DNA from: an uncultured Xanthomonas sp.
GTDB lineage: Bacteria; Pseudomonadota; Gammaproteobacteria; Xanthomonadales; Xanthomonadaceae
Assembly (NCBI GenBank): GCA_943912265.1
Contig: CALTTS010000017.1
Coordinates: 10,384 to 74,383, forward strand
Length of the DNA stretch: 64,000 bases
Direction of reading: 5' to 3'
The notes below the pieces were generated by a model. That model did no database searches. It had not been told where the DNA came from and saw nothing but the letters and a program-made list of their open reading frames with translations. Numbering within the stretch: the stretch's first letter is position 1; each line of letters starts with the position of its first letter. Made by a program: the position numbers and the translations under genes. Positions 47,919-56,933 of this stretch are shown here, piece by piece.

Positions 47919-50900
47919 ATGAACAGAACGATCCGGAAGCAGGCCCTGGCGTTGGCCTTGGTCGGGGCCATCGGCAGCGTGCAGGCGCAGTCCACCACCG
48001 GCAGCATCGTCGGCAGCGTTGCCGACGGCGCCGGCAAGACCGTGCTGGTGGAGAACACCAGCAGTGGCTTCAGCCGCGAGGTCCAGGTCGACGCCCGTGG
48101 CCGCTACAGCGTGGCCAACCTGCCGCTGGGCACCTACAAGGTGACGGTGAAGCAGGACGGCGCGGCCGTGGAGACCCGCGAGAGCATCGGCCTGACGGTC
48201 GGCGCGAGCACGGACGTGTCCTTCGGCGGCGCCGCGGCCGGGGTGCAGACGCTGGACGGCGTCAGCGTGAAGGGTTCGAAGGCGCAATCGATCGACGTGA
48301 CCCAGATCGATACCCGCACCGTGGTCAGCGCGGAACAGCTGCAGCAGCTTCCGCTGGGCCGCACGGCCGAGGCGATCGCGTTGCTGGCGCCGGGCGTGGT
48401 GGTCAACAGCGGTGGCTTCGACAACGGCCCGCTGGGTGGAACACTGGCCAGCTTCGGCGGTTCGGCGGCATCGGAAAATGCCTATTATCTCAATGGATTC
48501 AATACCACCAATTCGGCGACCAGCCTGGGTGGGCTGACGCTGCCATATGGCGCGATCGACCAGCAGGAAATCTTCACCGGCGGTTATGGCGCGCAGTATG
48601 GCCGTTCCAACGGCGGCGTGATCAACCAGATCGGCAAGCGCGGCAGCAACGAGTGGCATTTCGGTGCCGCCGCCGTATTCGAGCCGGAGGGAATGAAAGC
48701 GGCACAGAAGGACTTGTACTGGCGACCCGACAGCCAGGCATCCACTGTCAAAAACACGGCATACGGGTATGCAAAGGCAGCTAATGGTCTTTACCAGCCT
48801 TTGAGCGAAGCCAAATCCAGCGCCACGACCTATAGCGGCTACGCCAGCGGCCCGATCATCCAGGACAAGCTGTTCTTCTTCCTCGCCGCTGAAAAAGTGG
48901 ACGCCCACGGTACGCGCATCGCTTCCAACCGCGATGCCGACAACGGCAAAAGTGGCGGCCTTACCGATTACGACTACGAGCAGAAACGCTGGTATGGAAA
49001 ACTGGACTGGTATGTCACCGACAACCACCTGCTGGAGCTGACCGGCGCGAGCGACAAATCCAAGACCAACGGCACGGTCTACAAATACGACTACATCAAT
49101 CGTGAGCCCGGTGATTACTTCGCGGAGGAGTCCACGCAGAAAACCGGGCCGACGCTATGGTCGGGCAAGTACACCGGTTTCTTTGGCGACAATGTCACCG
49201 TCACCGCACTGTATGGCGAAATGAAGACGCCCGACAAGGTGACGCCGCCAGGCTATTACACGGAAGCCGACGGCCCGGTGATCGGTGGCGTCAATTCTCA
49301 GCGGGGCACGCCGATCACTGGCGCGCAGACGGTTTCCACGCTGTACTGGCCGGATCGTGAATACACCAAGAAGAATCTGCGCCTGAACCTGGAATGGCGC
49401 GTGGGCGACCACACGCTCAGTGCCGGCGTGGATAACCAGAAGTCCGAAGGCGATGCGCTGGGGTCGTACCTTTCGGGGCCAAATTATTCGTGGACTTACG
49501 GCAAGACCAGCGACCCATATGGCCTGAAGACGGGTGGGTTGATCAGCGAGTCAGCCAACTCCAACGGCGGCATTGGCGCACCTTCGCCTGGGCTGGTCGA
49601 TCCGACTTATGGCGGGGAAGGCTATTACGTCACTCGGAACATCGCCTGGTCGCTGTATTCCAACCGCACCAAGCAGGATGCGTACTATGTCGAAGACAAG
49701 TGGCAGGTGACGGACAACTTGCTGTTCAACATCGGCCTGCGTGCCGACAAGTTTGCCAATTACCGGCCCAACACCAGCCAGGCGTTCATTGACACTGATT
49801 TGCAGTGGGCTCCGCGCCTCGGTTTCAGTTGGGACGTGCATGGCGACTCCAGCCTGAAGGTGTTCGGCAATATCGGTCGCTACTATCTGGGCCTGCCGAG
49901 CAACTCGTTCGCCGGTCTGATGGCGGGCGGTGCAGCCATCAGCACGACGACTTATTACACCTATAGCGGCATCAATGCTGATGGCACGCCGATCATTTCG
50001 CAGCAGTTGGGCTATCCGGTGTCGGCCAACTCCCAGTTCGGGCAAGACGGCAAGGTGACAGCAACCGGATCTGCCAAGAACATCAAGGGTGAGAATCAGG
50101 ATGAAATCATCCTTGGTTTCACCCAGCAGCTGGATAACGGTTGGGTGGTCGGCGTGCGTGGTACGCATCGTCGCCTGAATGATGGTCTGGACGACGTCAA
50201 CGTCGATCTGGGCAACACGGGCCTGGTCGAAGCGGCCATTGCTGCCGGGCTGCCGTCGCAGCAACTGGGGGTCACGAATCCCAAGACGTGGTACTGGGAT
50301 CCGACTAAGACCTATGGTTCGGCGGCGATCAATCCGGGGCGCACCAACGTCTATCGCGTGGTCGGCTGGGATGGCGCGGTGCATGATCTGACCGTCACCC
50401 GTGCGCAGCAGGGCTTCCCGGAACTCAAGCGCAATTACTCCGCGCTCGAATTCAGCGCTGAGCGGCCATTCGACGGCACATGGTACGTCAAGGCCAATTA
50501 CGTGTGGTCGCACAGCTATGGCACCACCGAAGGCCAGTTGCGTTCGGACCTGTGGCGTACCGGCGGCGCGCTGGGCAGCTATCAGGGCCAGGCATCGGTT
50601 TCCACCACGCAGAGCTGGGACCACGCGGCACTGATGGAGAATTTCAACGGTGACCAGTCCAATGACCACCGCCATCAGATCAAGGTATACGGTTACTACC
50701 AGCTGACCAGCGAACTGGGTATTTCCGGCAACGCGAGTTTTATTTCAGGCGCCCCGAAAAGCTGCCTTGGCAATTACTACGGCACTGACTACAGCGGCAG
50801 AGACCCTGCTGGTTATGGCAGCAGTGCCATCACCGGCGGCCCCTACCACTACTGCTACGACCCGGAGACCAATACCGGCAAGCCTTCGCCTCCCGGTTCG

Positions 50901-51137
50901 CACGGCCGCATGCCGTGGATCAACCAGTTCGACCTGGGCCTGACCTTCAAGCCCGATTTCGCCGAGGGCAAGCTGGCTTTCAACCTCAACATCTTCAACG
51001 TGTTCAATGCGCAGAAGCCGACCAATCTGTATCCGTTCTCGCAGCTGCCCGATGGCTCGCAGAATCCGCTGTACGGCCAGCCGGTGGCCTACCAGACCCC
51101 GCGCTATGCCCGGGTGACGGTCAGCTACGATTTCTGA
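47919..51137 (+). CDS. Oar-like TonB-dependent receptor with N-terminal carboxypeptidase-regulatory domain
   Basis: 1072 aa. Signal peptide (RKQALALALVGAIGSVQAQ), then a CarboxypepD_reg domain (~25-105: TGSIVGSVADGAGKTV, GRYSVANLPLGTYKVTVK). The plug follows (~125-235: LQQLPLGRTAEAIALLAPG, QEIFTGGYGAQYGRSNGGVIN) and the barrel ends YARVTVSYDF. Oar-type receptors are frequent in xanthomonads and often linked to proteins or peptides. The ATG at 47919 has GGGGAGAA 8 bases upstream. The section about 48.7-50.8 kb is visibly less GC-rich than its surroundings. Two secreted peptidases follow. Confidence 0.92.
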   Translation: MNRTIRKQALALALVGAIGSVQAQSTTGSIVGSVADGAGKTVLVENTSSGFSREVQVDARGRYSVANLPLGTYKVTVKQDGAAVETRESIGLTVGASTDVSFGGAAAGVQTLDGVSVKGSKAQSIDVTQIDTRTVVSAEQLQQLPLGRTAEAIALLAPGVVVNSGGFDNGPLGGTLASFGGSAASENAYYLNGFNTTNSATSLGGLTLPYGAIDQQEIFTGGYGAQYGRSNGGVINQIGKRGSNEWHFGAAAVFEPEGMKAAQKDLYWRPDSQASTVKNTAYGYAKAANGLYQPLSEAKSSATTYSGYASGPIIQDKLFFFLAAEKVDAHGTRIASNRDADNGKSGGLTDYDYEQKRWYGKLDWYVTDNHLLELTGASDKSKTNGTVYKYDYINREPGDYFAEESTQKTGPTLWSGKYTGFFGDNVTVTALYGEMKTPDKVTPPGYYTEADGPVIGGVNSQRGTPITGAQTVSTLYWPDREYTKKNLRLNLEWRVGDHTLSAGVDNQKSEGDALGSYLSGPNYSWTYGKTSDPYGLKTGGLISESANSNGGIGAPSPGLVDPTYGGEGYYVTRNIAWSLYSNRTKQDAYYVEDKWQVTDNLLFNIGLRADKFANYRPNTSQAFIDTDLQWAPRLGFSWDVHGDSSLKVFGNIGRYYLGLPSNSFAGLMAGGAAISTTTYYTYSGINADGTPIISQQLGYPVSANSQFGQDGKVTATGSAKNIKGENQDEIILGFTQQLDNGWVVGVRGTHRRLNDGLDDVNVDLGNTGLVEAAIAAGLPSQQLGVTNPKTWYWDPTKTYGSAAINPGRTNVYRVVGWDGAVHDLTVTRAQQGFPELKRNYSALEFSAERPFDGTWYVKANYVWSHSYGTTEGQLRSDLWRTGGALGSYQGQASVSTTQSWDHAALMENFNGDQSNDHRHQIKVYGYYQLTSELGISGNASFISGAPKSCLGNYYGTDYSGRDPAGYGSSAITGGPYHYCYDPETNTGKPSPPGSHGRMPWINQFDLGLTFKPDFAEGKLAFNLNIFNVFNAQKPTNLYPFSQLPDGSQNPLYGQPVAYQTPRYARVTVSYDF

Positions 51138-51149
51138 CCGCGCAACAAC

Positions 51150-51173
51150 CCGGCCCGTTGCGTGACGGGCCGG
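51150..51173 (+). terminator. Hairpin between the Oar-like receptor and the dipeptidase
   Basis: CCGGCCCGT (51150-51158) and ACGGGCCGG (51165-51173) pair around TGCGTG, 13 bases after the receptor stop. Only TTCC follows, so it is a weak terminator. It may let some transcription continue into the dipeptidase 65 bases on. Confidence 0.5.
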
Positions 51174-51238
51174 TTCCATCCGCGGCGCGGGCGTCGGCCA
51201 TTGGCTGGCGCCCGCGTCTTTGCATGCAAGGAACCAAG

Positions 51239-52480
51239 ATGCCGAATACCTGCCTCCGGTTGTTGGCCGTTTCCCTTTCGCTGGCGCTGGCCGGTCCGCT
51301 GCAGGCCGCCGACACCGCGAAATCCGCCCGCGCACTGCACGACACGTTCCCGGTGCTCGATACCCATCTGGACACGCCGGCCAATCTGGCGCGTCCGGGC
51401 TGGGACATCACCGAGCACCACCATGTCGAGGACGACGGTACCCAGGTGGATTACCCGCGCATGGCCGAGGGCGGGCTGGATGGCGGCTTCTGGGTGATCT
51501 ACACCGGGCAGGGGCCGCGCACGCCCGAGGGCAACCTGAAGGCGCGCAATTTCGGGCTGCAGCGCTTGGCGCAGATCCGCGAGATGGTGGCCGCGCACCC
51601 GGACAAGTTCGAGTTGGCCACCCGGCCGGAGGATGCGGCGCGCATCAAGGCCGCCGGCAAGCGCGTGGTCTACATCAGCATCGAGAACGCCTACCCGCTG
51701 AGTGAAGACCCGACCCTGCTCGATGCCTATTACACGCTTGGCGTGCGCATGCTCGGCCTGGTGCACACCAGCAACAACGACTTCGCCGATTCCTCCACCG
51801 ATCCCAAGGGGCCGGAATGGCACGGCCTGAGCCCGAAGGGCCGCGAACTGGTGGCGCATGCCAACCGGCTGGGCATCCTGATCGACCAGTCGCATGCCTC
51901 CGACGACGTGTTCGACCAGCTGCTGGAAGTGTCCAAGGCGCCGATCGTGCTTTCGCACACGGCATCGTTCGATCTCAACGGCCATCCGCGCAACCTCGAC
52001 GACGCCCGCATCCGCAAGCTGGCGGCCAAGGGCGGCGTGATCCAGGTCAACTCGCTGTCCGGCTACCTGATCCCGACCAGCAAGGATCCGGAATACATGA
52101 AGGAAATGCGCGCGCTGTATGCCGAAGCCGGCAACCGGCGCGAGCTCACGCCAGAGCAGCGCCGCGCGCTGATGGACAAGCGCAAGGCGATCGATGCCAG
52201 GTACGGCGTGAAGACGGCCACGCTGGACGATTACATGCGCCACATCCTGCACATCATCGAGGTGGCCGGGCCGGAGCATGTCGGTTTCGGGGCCGACTGG
52301 GACGGCGGCGGCGGCGTGACCGGGCTGGAAGACGTGTCGCTGCTGCCGAAGATCACCGAGCGCCTGCTCAAGGCCGGCTACAGCGAAAAGCAGGTGGCCG
52401 ACATGTGGGGCGGCAACGTGCTGCGCCTGCTCGGACAGGTGCAGGCGCTGGCCGATCCGAAGGCGCTGGAGGCGCTGTGA
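51239..52480 (+). CDS. Secreted membrane-dipeptidase family (M19) enzyme
   Basis: 413 aa. Signal peptide LRLLAVSLSLALAGPLQAAD. Zinc-site motifs of renal-dipeptidase-type enzymes: DTHLDTP (His43, Asp45), the bridging Glu in ISIENAYPL, and the histidines in IDQSHASDD and VLSHTAS. The C-terminal GADWDGGGGVTG is also typical. Cleaves dipeptides, often with broad specificity, in the periplasm. AAGGAA precedes the ATG. Its last codons overlap the next gene (GTGA). Confidence 0.93.
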   Translation: MPNTCLRLLAVSLSLALAGPLQAADTAKSARALHDTFPVLDTHLDTPANLARPGWDITEHHHVEDDGTQVDYPRMAEGGLDGGFWVIYTGQGPRTPEGNLKARNFGLQRLAQIREMVAAHPDKFELATRPEDAARIKAAGKRVVYISIENAYPLSEDPTLLDAYYTLGVRMLGLVHTSNNDFADSSTDPKGPEWHGLSPKGRELVAHANRLGILIDQSHASDDVFDQLLEVSKAPIVLSHTASFDLNGHPRNLDDARIRKLAAKGGVIQVNSLSGYLIPTSKDPEYMKEMRALYAEAGNRRELTPEQRRALMDKRKAIDARYGVKTATLDDYMRHILHIIEVAGPEHVGFGADWDGGGGVTGLEDVSLLPKITERLLKAGYSEKQVADMWGGNVLRLLGQVQALADPKALEAL

Positions 52481-54294
52481 GGTTGCGGCAAGGCGGGGCG
52501 CGATGCGCCGGCATCGCGGCCGCGGGCCTGTTCGCCTGCATGGCAATGGGGATTCTCCCGGCAGTGCGGGCGACCGCCGGAACACGCCCGCAGTTGCAGA
52601 CGCTGGCCGAGCAATCCGGCTTCGTCCGCACCGGCCGCTACGACGAGGTCGAGCGGTTGTGCACGGCCTTTGCCGCCGCATATCCGGACGCGGTGCACTG
52701 CCAGACTTTCGGCACCACGCCGGAAGGGCGGCCGCAGCTGGTCCTTGTGGCCACGCGCAGCGGCACATTCGACCCGGCGGCCGCACAGGCACGCGACTTG
52801 CCGGTGGTCCTGGTGCAGGGCGGCATCCATGCCGGCGAGATCGAGGGCAAGGACGCCGGCTTCCTCGCCCTGCGCCAGATGCTCGACGGAACGGCGGCCA
52901 AGGGCGCGCTGGACAAGGTCATGCTGCTGTTCGTGCCGGTGTTCAACGCGGACGGCCACGAGCGCTTCGGCGCCTGGAACCGGCCCAACCAGCGCGGCCC
53001 GCAGGAGATGGGGCGGCGCTCGACCGCGCAGAACTACAACCTCAACCGCGACTACATGAAGCTCGACGCGCCGGAGATGCGGGCGATGCAGGGCCTGCTG
53101 CGCCGGTGGGACCCGATCCTGGTGGCCGACCTGCACACTACCGACGGCGCCCAGTTCCGGCCGGACGTGGCGGTGCAGATCGAGCCGCTGCATGCCGGCG
53201 ATGCCGGGCTGGCGGCACAGGGGCAGGCGTTGAGCGACCGGTTGCTGGCTGCGCTGCGCAAGCAGGGCGCGCAGCCGTTGCCGTGGTACCCGACTTTCCG
53301 CCGTCGCGACGACCCGTCCTCGGGCTTCGCCGCCAACGTCTACGAACCGCGCTTCTCCACCGGCTACTTCCAGTTGCGCAACCGCTTCGCGGTGCTGGTG
53401 GAGACCCACTCGTGGAAGGACTATCCCACGCGGGTGCGCATCACCCGCGACTTCATCGTCGACCTGATGGCCGACGCCGCCCGCCACGGCGCCACATGGC
53501 GGAGCGTCGCGCACGCCGCCGACGCGCGTTCGGCCCGGCTGGCGGGCCAGCCGCTGGCGCTGGACTGGAAGACCACCGACCGGGCGCGGACCATCGATTT
53601 CCCGGGCTATGCCTACGTCCGCGCGACGTCGGAGGTATCCGGCACCGAGTACATCCGCTACGACGAGCACGTGCCGCAGGTGTGGAAGGTGCCGCTGTAC
53701 GAGACGCTGGTGCCGGCGGTGACCGCGACCGTGCCCGCGGCCGGCTACCTGGTTCCCGTCGCGCAGGCGGATCGCGTGCAGCCGTTGCTGGACCTGCACG
53801 GCATCGCCTACCGGCGCATCGACCACGCCCTGGCGGGGCAGCCCGTGCTGGCGTGGCGGATGAGCAAGGCCGTGTTCGCTGCCGCGCCGTTCGAAGGGCG
53901 CCAGCGCCTGCAGGCCGAGGGCGGATGGCGGCCGGAACGGGCCGACCTGGTGGCCGGCGCGCTGTTCGTGCCCGGCGACCAGCCGCTGGCGCGGCTGGTG
54001 GTGGCGCTGCTGGAGCCGGCCGCGCCGGACTCGCTGCTCGCCTGGGGCCAGTTCAACGCGATGTTCGAGGCCAAGGAGTACATGGAGTCCTACGTCGCCG
54101 AGGACGTGGCGCGCGAGCAGCTGCGCGATCCGGCGCTGGCCGCCGAGTTCGCCGCGAAGCTGAAGGACCCGGCCTTCGCCGCCGACCCGCGCGCGCGCCT
54201 GGCGTTCTTCATCAGGCGTCATCCCTCGTGGGAACGCGAGCTGGACCTGTATCCGGTGTACCGGCTGGAAACGCCGCCCGGCCCGGCGCGTTGA
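52477..54294 (+). CDS. Secreted M14-family zinc carboxypeptidase
   Basis: 605 aa from a GTG (52477) that overlaps the dipeptidase stop as GTGA, with GGAGG 4 bases before. This start gives a signal peptide (CAGIAAAGLFACMAMGILP), which later starts would lose. The zinc ligands are His118 and Glu121 (GGIHAGEIEGKD) and His220 (DLHTTDG). The catalytic Glu is E309 (LVETHSWKDY). A ~250-residue C-terminal extension follows the catalytic domain. Removes C-terminal residues from peptides, and with the dipeptidase would finish peptide breakdown outside the cytoplasm. Confidence 0.92.
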   Translation: MRLRQGGARCAGIAAAGLFACMAMGILPAVRATAGTRPQLQTLAEQSGFVRTGRYDEVERLCTAFAAAYPDAVHCQTFGTTPEGRPQLVLVATRSGTFDPAAAQARDLPVVLVQGGIHAGEIEGKDAGFLALRQMLDGTAAKGALDKVMLLFVPVFNADGHERFGAWNRPNQRGPQEMGRRSTAQNYNLNRDYMKLDAPEMRAMQGLLRRWDPILVADLHTTDGAQFRPDVAVQIEPLHAGDAGLAAQGQALSDRLLAALRKQGAQPLPWYPTFRRRDDPSSGFAANVYEPRFSTGYFQLRNRFAVLVETHSWKDYPTRVRITRDFIVDLMADAARHGATWRSVAHAADARSARLAGQPLALDWKTTDRARTIDFPGYAYVRATSEVSGTEYIRYDEHVPQVWKVPLYETLVPAVTATVPAAGYLVPVAQADRVQPLLDLHGIAYRRIDHALAGQPVLAWRMSKAVFAAAPFEGRQRLQAEGGWRPERADLVAGALFVPGDQPLARLVVALLEPAAPDSLLAWGQFNAMFEAKEYMESYVAEDVAREQLRDPALAAEFAAKLKDPAFAADPRARLAFFIRRHPSWERELDLYPVYRLETPPGPAR

Positions 54295-54351
54295 TTCCCG
54301 GGCGGGGAACCCGGGGCCAGTCCGCGATGCGGATGCCGGCCGGCGCAGGGG

Positions 54352-54376
54352 GCCGCCATCCTGATCGGATGGCGGC
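54352..54376. terminator. Terminator hairpin between convergent carboxypeptidase and thiE
   Basis: A 10-bp perfect stem (54352-54361 with 54367-54376), loop TGATC, followed on the plus strand by TTCGCGTTTC. It probably serves both genes. Confidence 0.6.
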
Positions 54377-54384
54377 TTCGCGTT

Positions 54385-55008
54385 TCAGTCGAACAGGCGC
54401 CGATAGGCACGTGCCGCGGCGGCGGGGTCGGGTGCCGCGAACACGCCGCTGATCACGGCCAGCAGGTCGGCGCCGGCGGCCACCACCGGGCCGGCGTTGT
54501 CCGGGCTCAGGCCGCCGATCGCCACCCGCGGCACGCCGAGGGCCGCGGTGGCGGCGAGCAGGTCCGGCGTGGCATGGCGCGTGTTGGCCTTGCTCCGGCT
54601 CGGGAAGAACGCGCCGAAGGCGACGTAGCCGGCACCGGCGGCGACGGCCCGCCGCGCCAGTTCCGCATCGTCGTAGCAGGAGGCGCCGACGATGGCGTCC
54701 GGCCCGAGCAGCGCCCGCGCGGCGGCGATGTCGCCGTCGTCCTCGCCCAGATGCACGCCGTCGGCGCCGATGCGCCGGGCCAGGTGGGCATCGTCGTTGA
54801 CGATCAGCGGCACGGCGGCGTCGCGGCACAGGGCCAGCAGCGCCGTGGCCTGCCTTTCGCGCAGCACCGCGTCGGCCTGCTTGTTGCGGTACTGCAGCCA
54901 GGTGGCGAAGGGCAGCACGGCGCGGACCCGCGCGAGCAGGCGCGCGGTGTCCGGTTCGTCCGGGGTGATCAGGTACAGGCCGCGCGGTGCGGCGTGGGAA
55001 GCGGGCAT
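54385..55008 (-). CDS. thiE: Thiamine-phosphate synthase
   Basis: 207 aa TIM barrel joining HMP-PP and thiazole phosphate to thiamine phosphate. GLYLITPDEPDTARLL at the start, the pyrophosphate/Mg residues in LQYRNKQAD and IVNDDAHLARRIGADGVHLGEDD, and VAIGGLSPDNAGPV. AGGAA precedes the ATG. No riboswitch is seen in its 70-base upstream gap, unlike thiC. Confidence 0.94.
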   Translation of the reverse strand: MPASHAAPRGLYLITPDEPDTARLLARVRAVLPFATWLQYRNKQADAVLRERQATALLALCRDAAVPLIVNDDAHLARRIGADGVHLGEDDGDIAAARALLGPDAIVGASCYDDAELARRAVAAGAGYVAFGAFFPSRSKANTRHATPDLLAATAALGVPRVAIGGLSPDNAGPVVAAGADLLAVISGVFAAPDPAAAARAYRRLFD

Positions 55009-55078
55009 GGTCGGTTTCCTGGCGGCAGGCGCGATGGGACAATGCAGGCATTCCCCCGCCGCTGCCCCGGATTATCCG

Positions 55079-55282
55079 ATGAACGACGCCGCCGCTTCGA
55101 GCCGCGAAGGTGCGAACCGCAAATGGATGTGCCTGGTCTGCGGCTTCATCTACCGCGAGGCGGACGGATTGCCGGACGAGGGCATCGCGCCGGGCACGGC
55201 CTGGGAAGACGTGCCGGAGGACTGGACCTGCCCGGATTGCGGCGCGGCCAAGGCCGATTTCGAGATGCTGGAATTCGAGTGA
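55079..55282 (+). CDS. Rubredoxin
   Basis: 67 aa iron protein for electron transfer. Two CxxC knuckles bind one iron: CLVCGFIYREADG (~18-30) and CPDCGAAKADFEMLE (~51-65). The ~12-residue N-terminal extension is slightly longer than usual. Divergent from thiE. The redox partner is not in the window. Confidence 0.95.
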   Translation: MNDAAASSREGANRKWMCLVCGFIYREADGLPDEGIAPGTAWEDVPEDWTCPDCGAAKADFEMLEFE

Positions 55283-55300
55283 GCCGGGCGGCAGGCGCGG

Positions 55301-56023
55301 TCAGCCGGCCCCGTCCTTCAGCCGCACGAGGATGTGCGCATTCGGCGAGCCGTCGCCGAAGGGCACCTGCTTGATCTCCAGCCAGTCCTGCGCCCTGACC
55401 AGGTCGCCGAGTTTGCGGAAGCCGTAGTTGCGCGGGTCGAAGGACGGGGTGGCCTTCATCACCTGCGCGCCCACCGCGGCCAGCATCGACCAGCCGTCGT
55501 CGCGCGAGGTGGCATCCACGGCGTCGGCCAGCAGCTGCCGCAGCGGCTTTTCCTCCGCGTGCGGGGCATTGCCGCCGGTCGGCGAACGCAGGATTTCGGT
55601 GTAGATGAAGCGGTCGCAGGCGGCGACGAAGGGCTTGGGCGTCTTGCGCTCGCCGAAGCCGTACACCGACCGCCCGGATTCGCGGATGCGCGTGGCCAGG
55701 CGGGTGAAGTCGCTGTCCGAGGACACCAGGCAGAAACCGTCGACCTGGCCGCCATGCAGCAGGTCCATCGCGTCGATGATCAGCGCCGAGTCGGTGGCGT
55801 TCTTGCCGACGGTGTAGCGGAACTGCTGGATCGGCTGGATCGCCAGGTCGTGCAGGGTGTCCTTCCAGCCGCCGAGGTTGGGCGTGGTCCAGTCGCCGTA
55901 GGCGCGCTTGATGGTGGCGGTGCCGTACTTGGCGATCTCGGCCAGCAGTTCGGTGGCGATGCTGGCCTGGGCGTTGTCCGCGTCGATCAGCACGGCCAGC
56001 TTGTCGGTCGAAGCGTCGGGCAT
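55301..56023 (-). CDS. NYN-domain (LabA/DUF88-like) protein with C-terminal OST-HTH/LOTUS-like domain
   Basis: 240 aa. A PIN-like NYN ribonuclease fold (~8-150) has the acidic residues in VLIDADNAQ, NATDSALIIDAMDLL and LVSSDSDFTRLA. The C-terminal ~75 residues (PLRQLLADAVDA...YGFRKLGDLVRAQ) fit the OST-HTH/LOTUS domain thought to bind RNA. Likely an RNA-acting nuclease; the target is unknown. GGAG stands 7 bases before the ATG, and it follows the SirB1-like gene by 13 bases, so they form an operon. Confidence 0.85.
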   Translation of the reverse strand: MPDASTDKLAVLIDADNAQASIATELLAEIAKYGTATIKRAYGDWTTPNLGGWKDTLHDLAIQPIQQFRYTVGKNATDSALIIDAMDLLHGGQVDGFCLVSSDSDFTRLATRIRESGRSVYGFGERKTPKPFVAACDRFIYTEILRSPTGGNAPHAEEKPLRQLLADAVDATSRDDGWSMLAAVGAQVMKATPSFDPRNYGFRKLGDLVRAQDWLEIKQVPFGDGSPNAHILVRLKDGAG

Positions 56024-56036
56024 GGCGGATCTCCGG

Positions 56037-56882
56037 TCAGTGGCGGCGCGGGCGCAGGGTGTTGAGCCCGATCAGCGTTTCGCGCAGCGCGGCCGCATCG
56101 CCGGCGTCGGGGCGCAGTTGCAGGTAGCGGGCGAGGTCGTCGCGCGCGCCGCCCACGTGGTCGAGCTTGAGGTAGGCCAGCCCGCGGTCGCGCAGGGCTT
56201 CGGGCTGGCGCGGCGACAGCCGCAGCACGCGGTCGGCGCTGCGCGCGGCGCGGTCCCATTCCTCGCGCGCGGCATGGGCGCCGTACAGGTTGCGCAGCAT
56301 GCGGATCAGGATGGCGCGGGCTGGCGCGGGGTCGAGGATGCGCATCAGCACCTGGTCGTCCGGCGCGTCGCCGCCCAGGTGCGGGCGCGCGCGTTCGCGC
56401 AGCTCGTCCACGCCGAGCGGGCGGCCGCCGTTGTACGGGTCCATCACCAGCAGGCCGTCGTCCACGTGCAGGCGGACCAGGAAATGGCCGGGGAAGGACA
56501 CGCCGTCCAGCGGGATGCCGAGCCGCCGCGCCACTTCCATCTGCACCAGCGCCAGCGAGATCGGGTTGCCGAGCCGGCGTTCGAACACCTGGTTGAGGTA
56601 GCTGTTGCGCGGGTCGTAATACTCGTCGTCGTCGCCGCCGTAGCCGAGTTCGTCGAACAGGTGGCGGTTGACCGCGGCCATCTTCAGCGGCCACGGCCCG
56701 ATGGCGTCGACCTCGTGGCGCAGGTGCTCGGCATGGGTCTGGGCGAGGGTGTCGTAGACGCCGGCATCCAGGTCCGGGTACTCGTCGCGGGCAATCAGCA
56801 GCGCGACTGGCAGCAGCGGCATGGCGTCATCGCCGAGCTCGGCCAGCTGATCCCATTCCGGCAATGTCAGTCGATCCCCCAT
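56037..56882 (-). CDS. SirB1/transglutaminase-like and TPR protein
   Basis: 281 aa. The central SirB1 region has YYDPRNSYLNQVFERRLGN, LVQMEVARRLGIPLDGVSFP and GHFLVRL. It is followed by two TPR-like repeats (~195-275: RILIRM...DRGLAYLKLDHVGGARD). Function unknown; relatives lie in tetrapyrrole or regulatory neighbourhoods. The ATG at 56882 (MGDRLTLPEW) is preferred over an upstream one. Confidence 0.85.
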   Translation of the reverse strand: MGDRLTLPEWDQLAELGDDAMPLLPVALLIARDEYPDLDAGVYDTLAQTHAEHLRHEVDAIGPWPLKMAAVNRHLFDELGYGGDDDEYYDPRNSYLNQVFERRLGNPISLALVQMEVARRLGIPLDGVSFPGHFLVRLHVDDGLLVMDPYNGGRPLGVDELRERARPHLGGDAPDDQVLMRILDPAPARAILIRMLRNLYGAHAAREEWDRAARSADRVLRLSPRQPEALRDRGLAYLKLDHVGGARDDLARYLQLRPDAGDAAALRETLIGLNTLRPRRH

Positions 56883-56933
56883 GGCGCCAGACTGGGGGCA
56901 AAACCAGGCCGGATCAAGCACGGCGCGCGGGGT

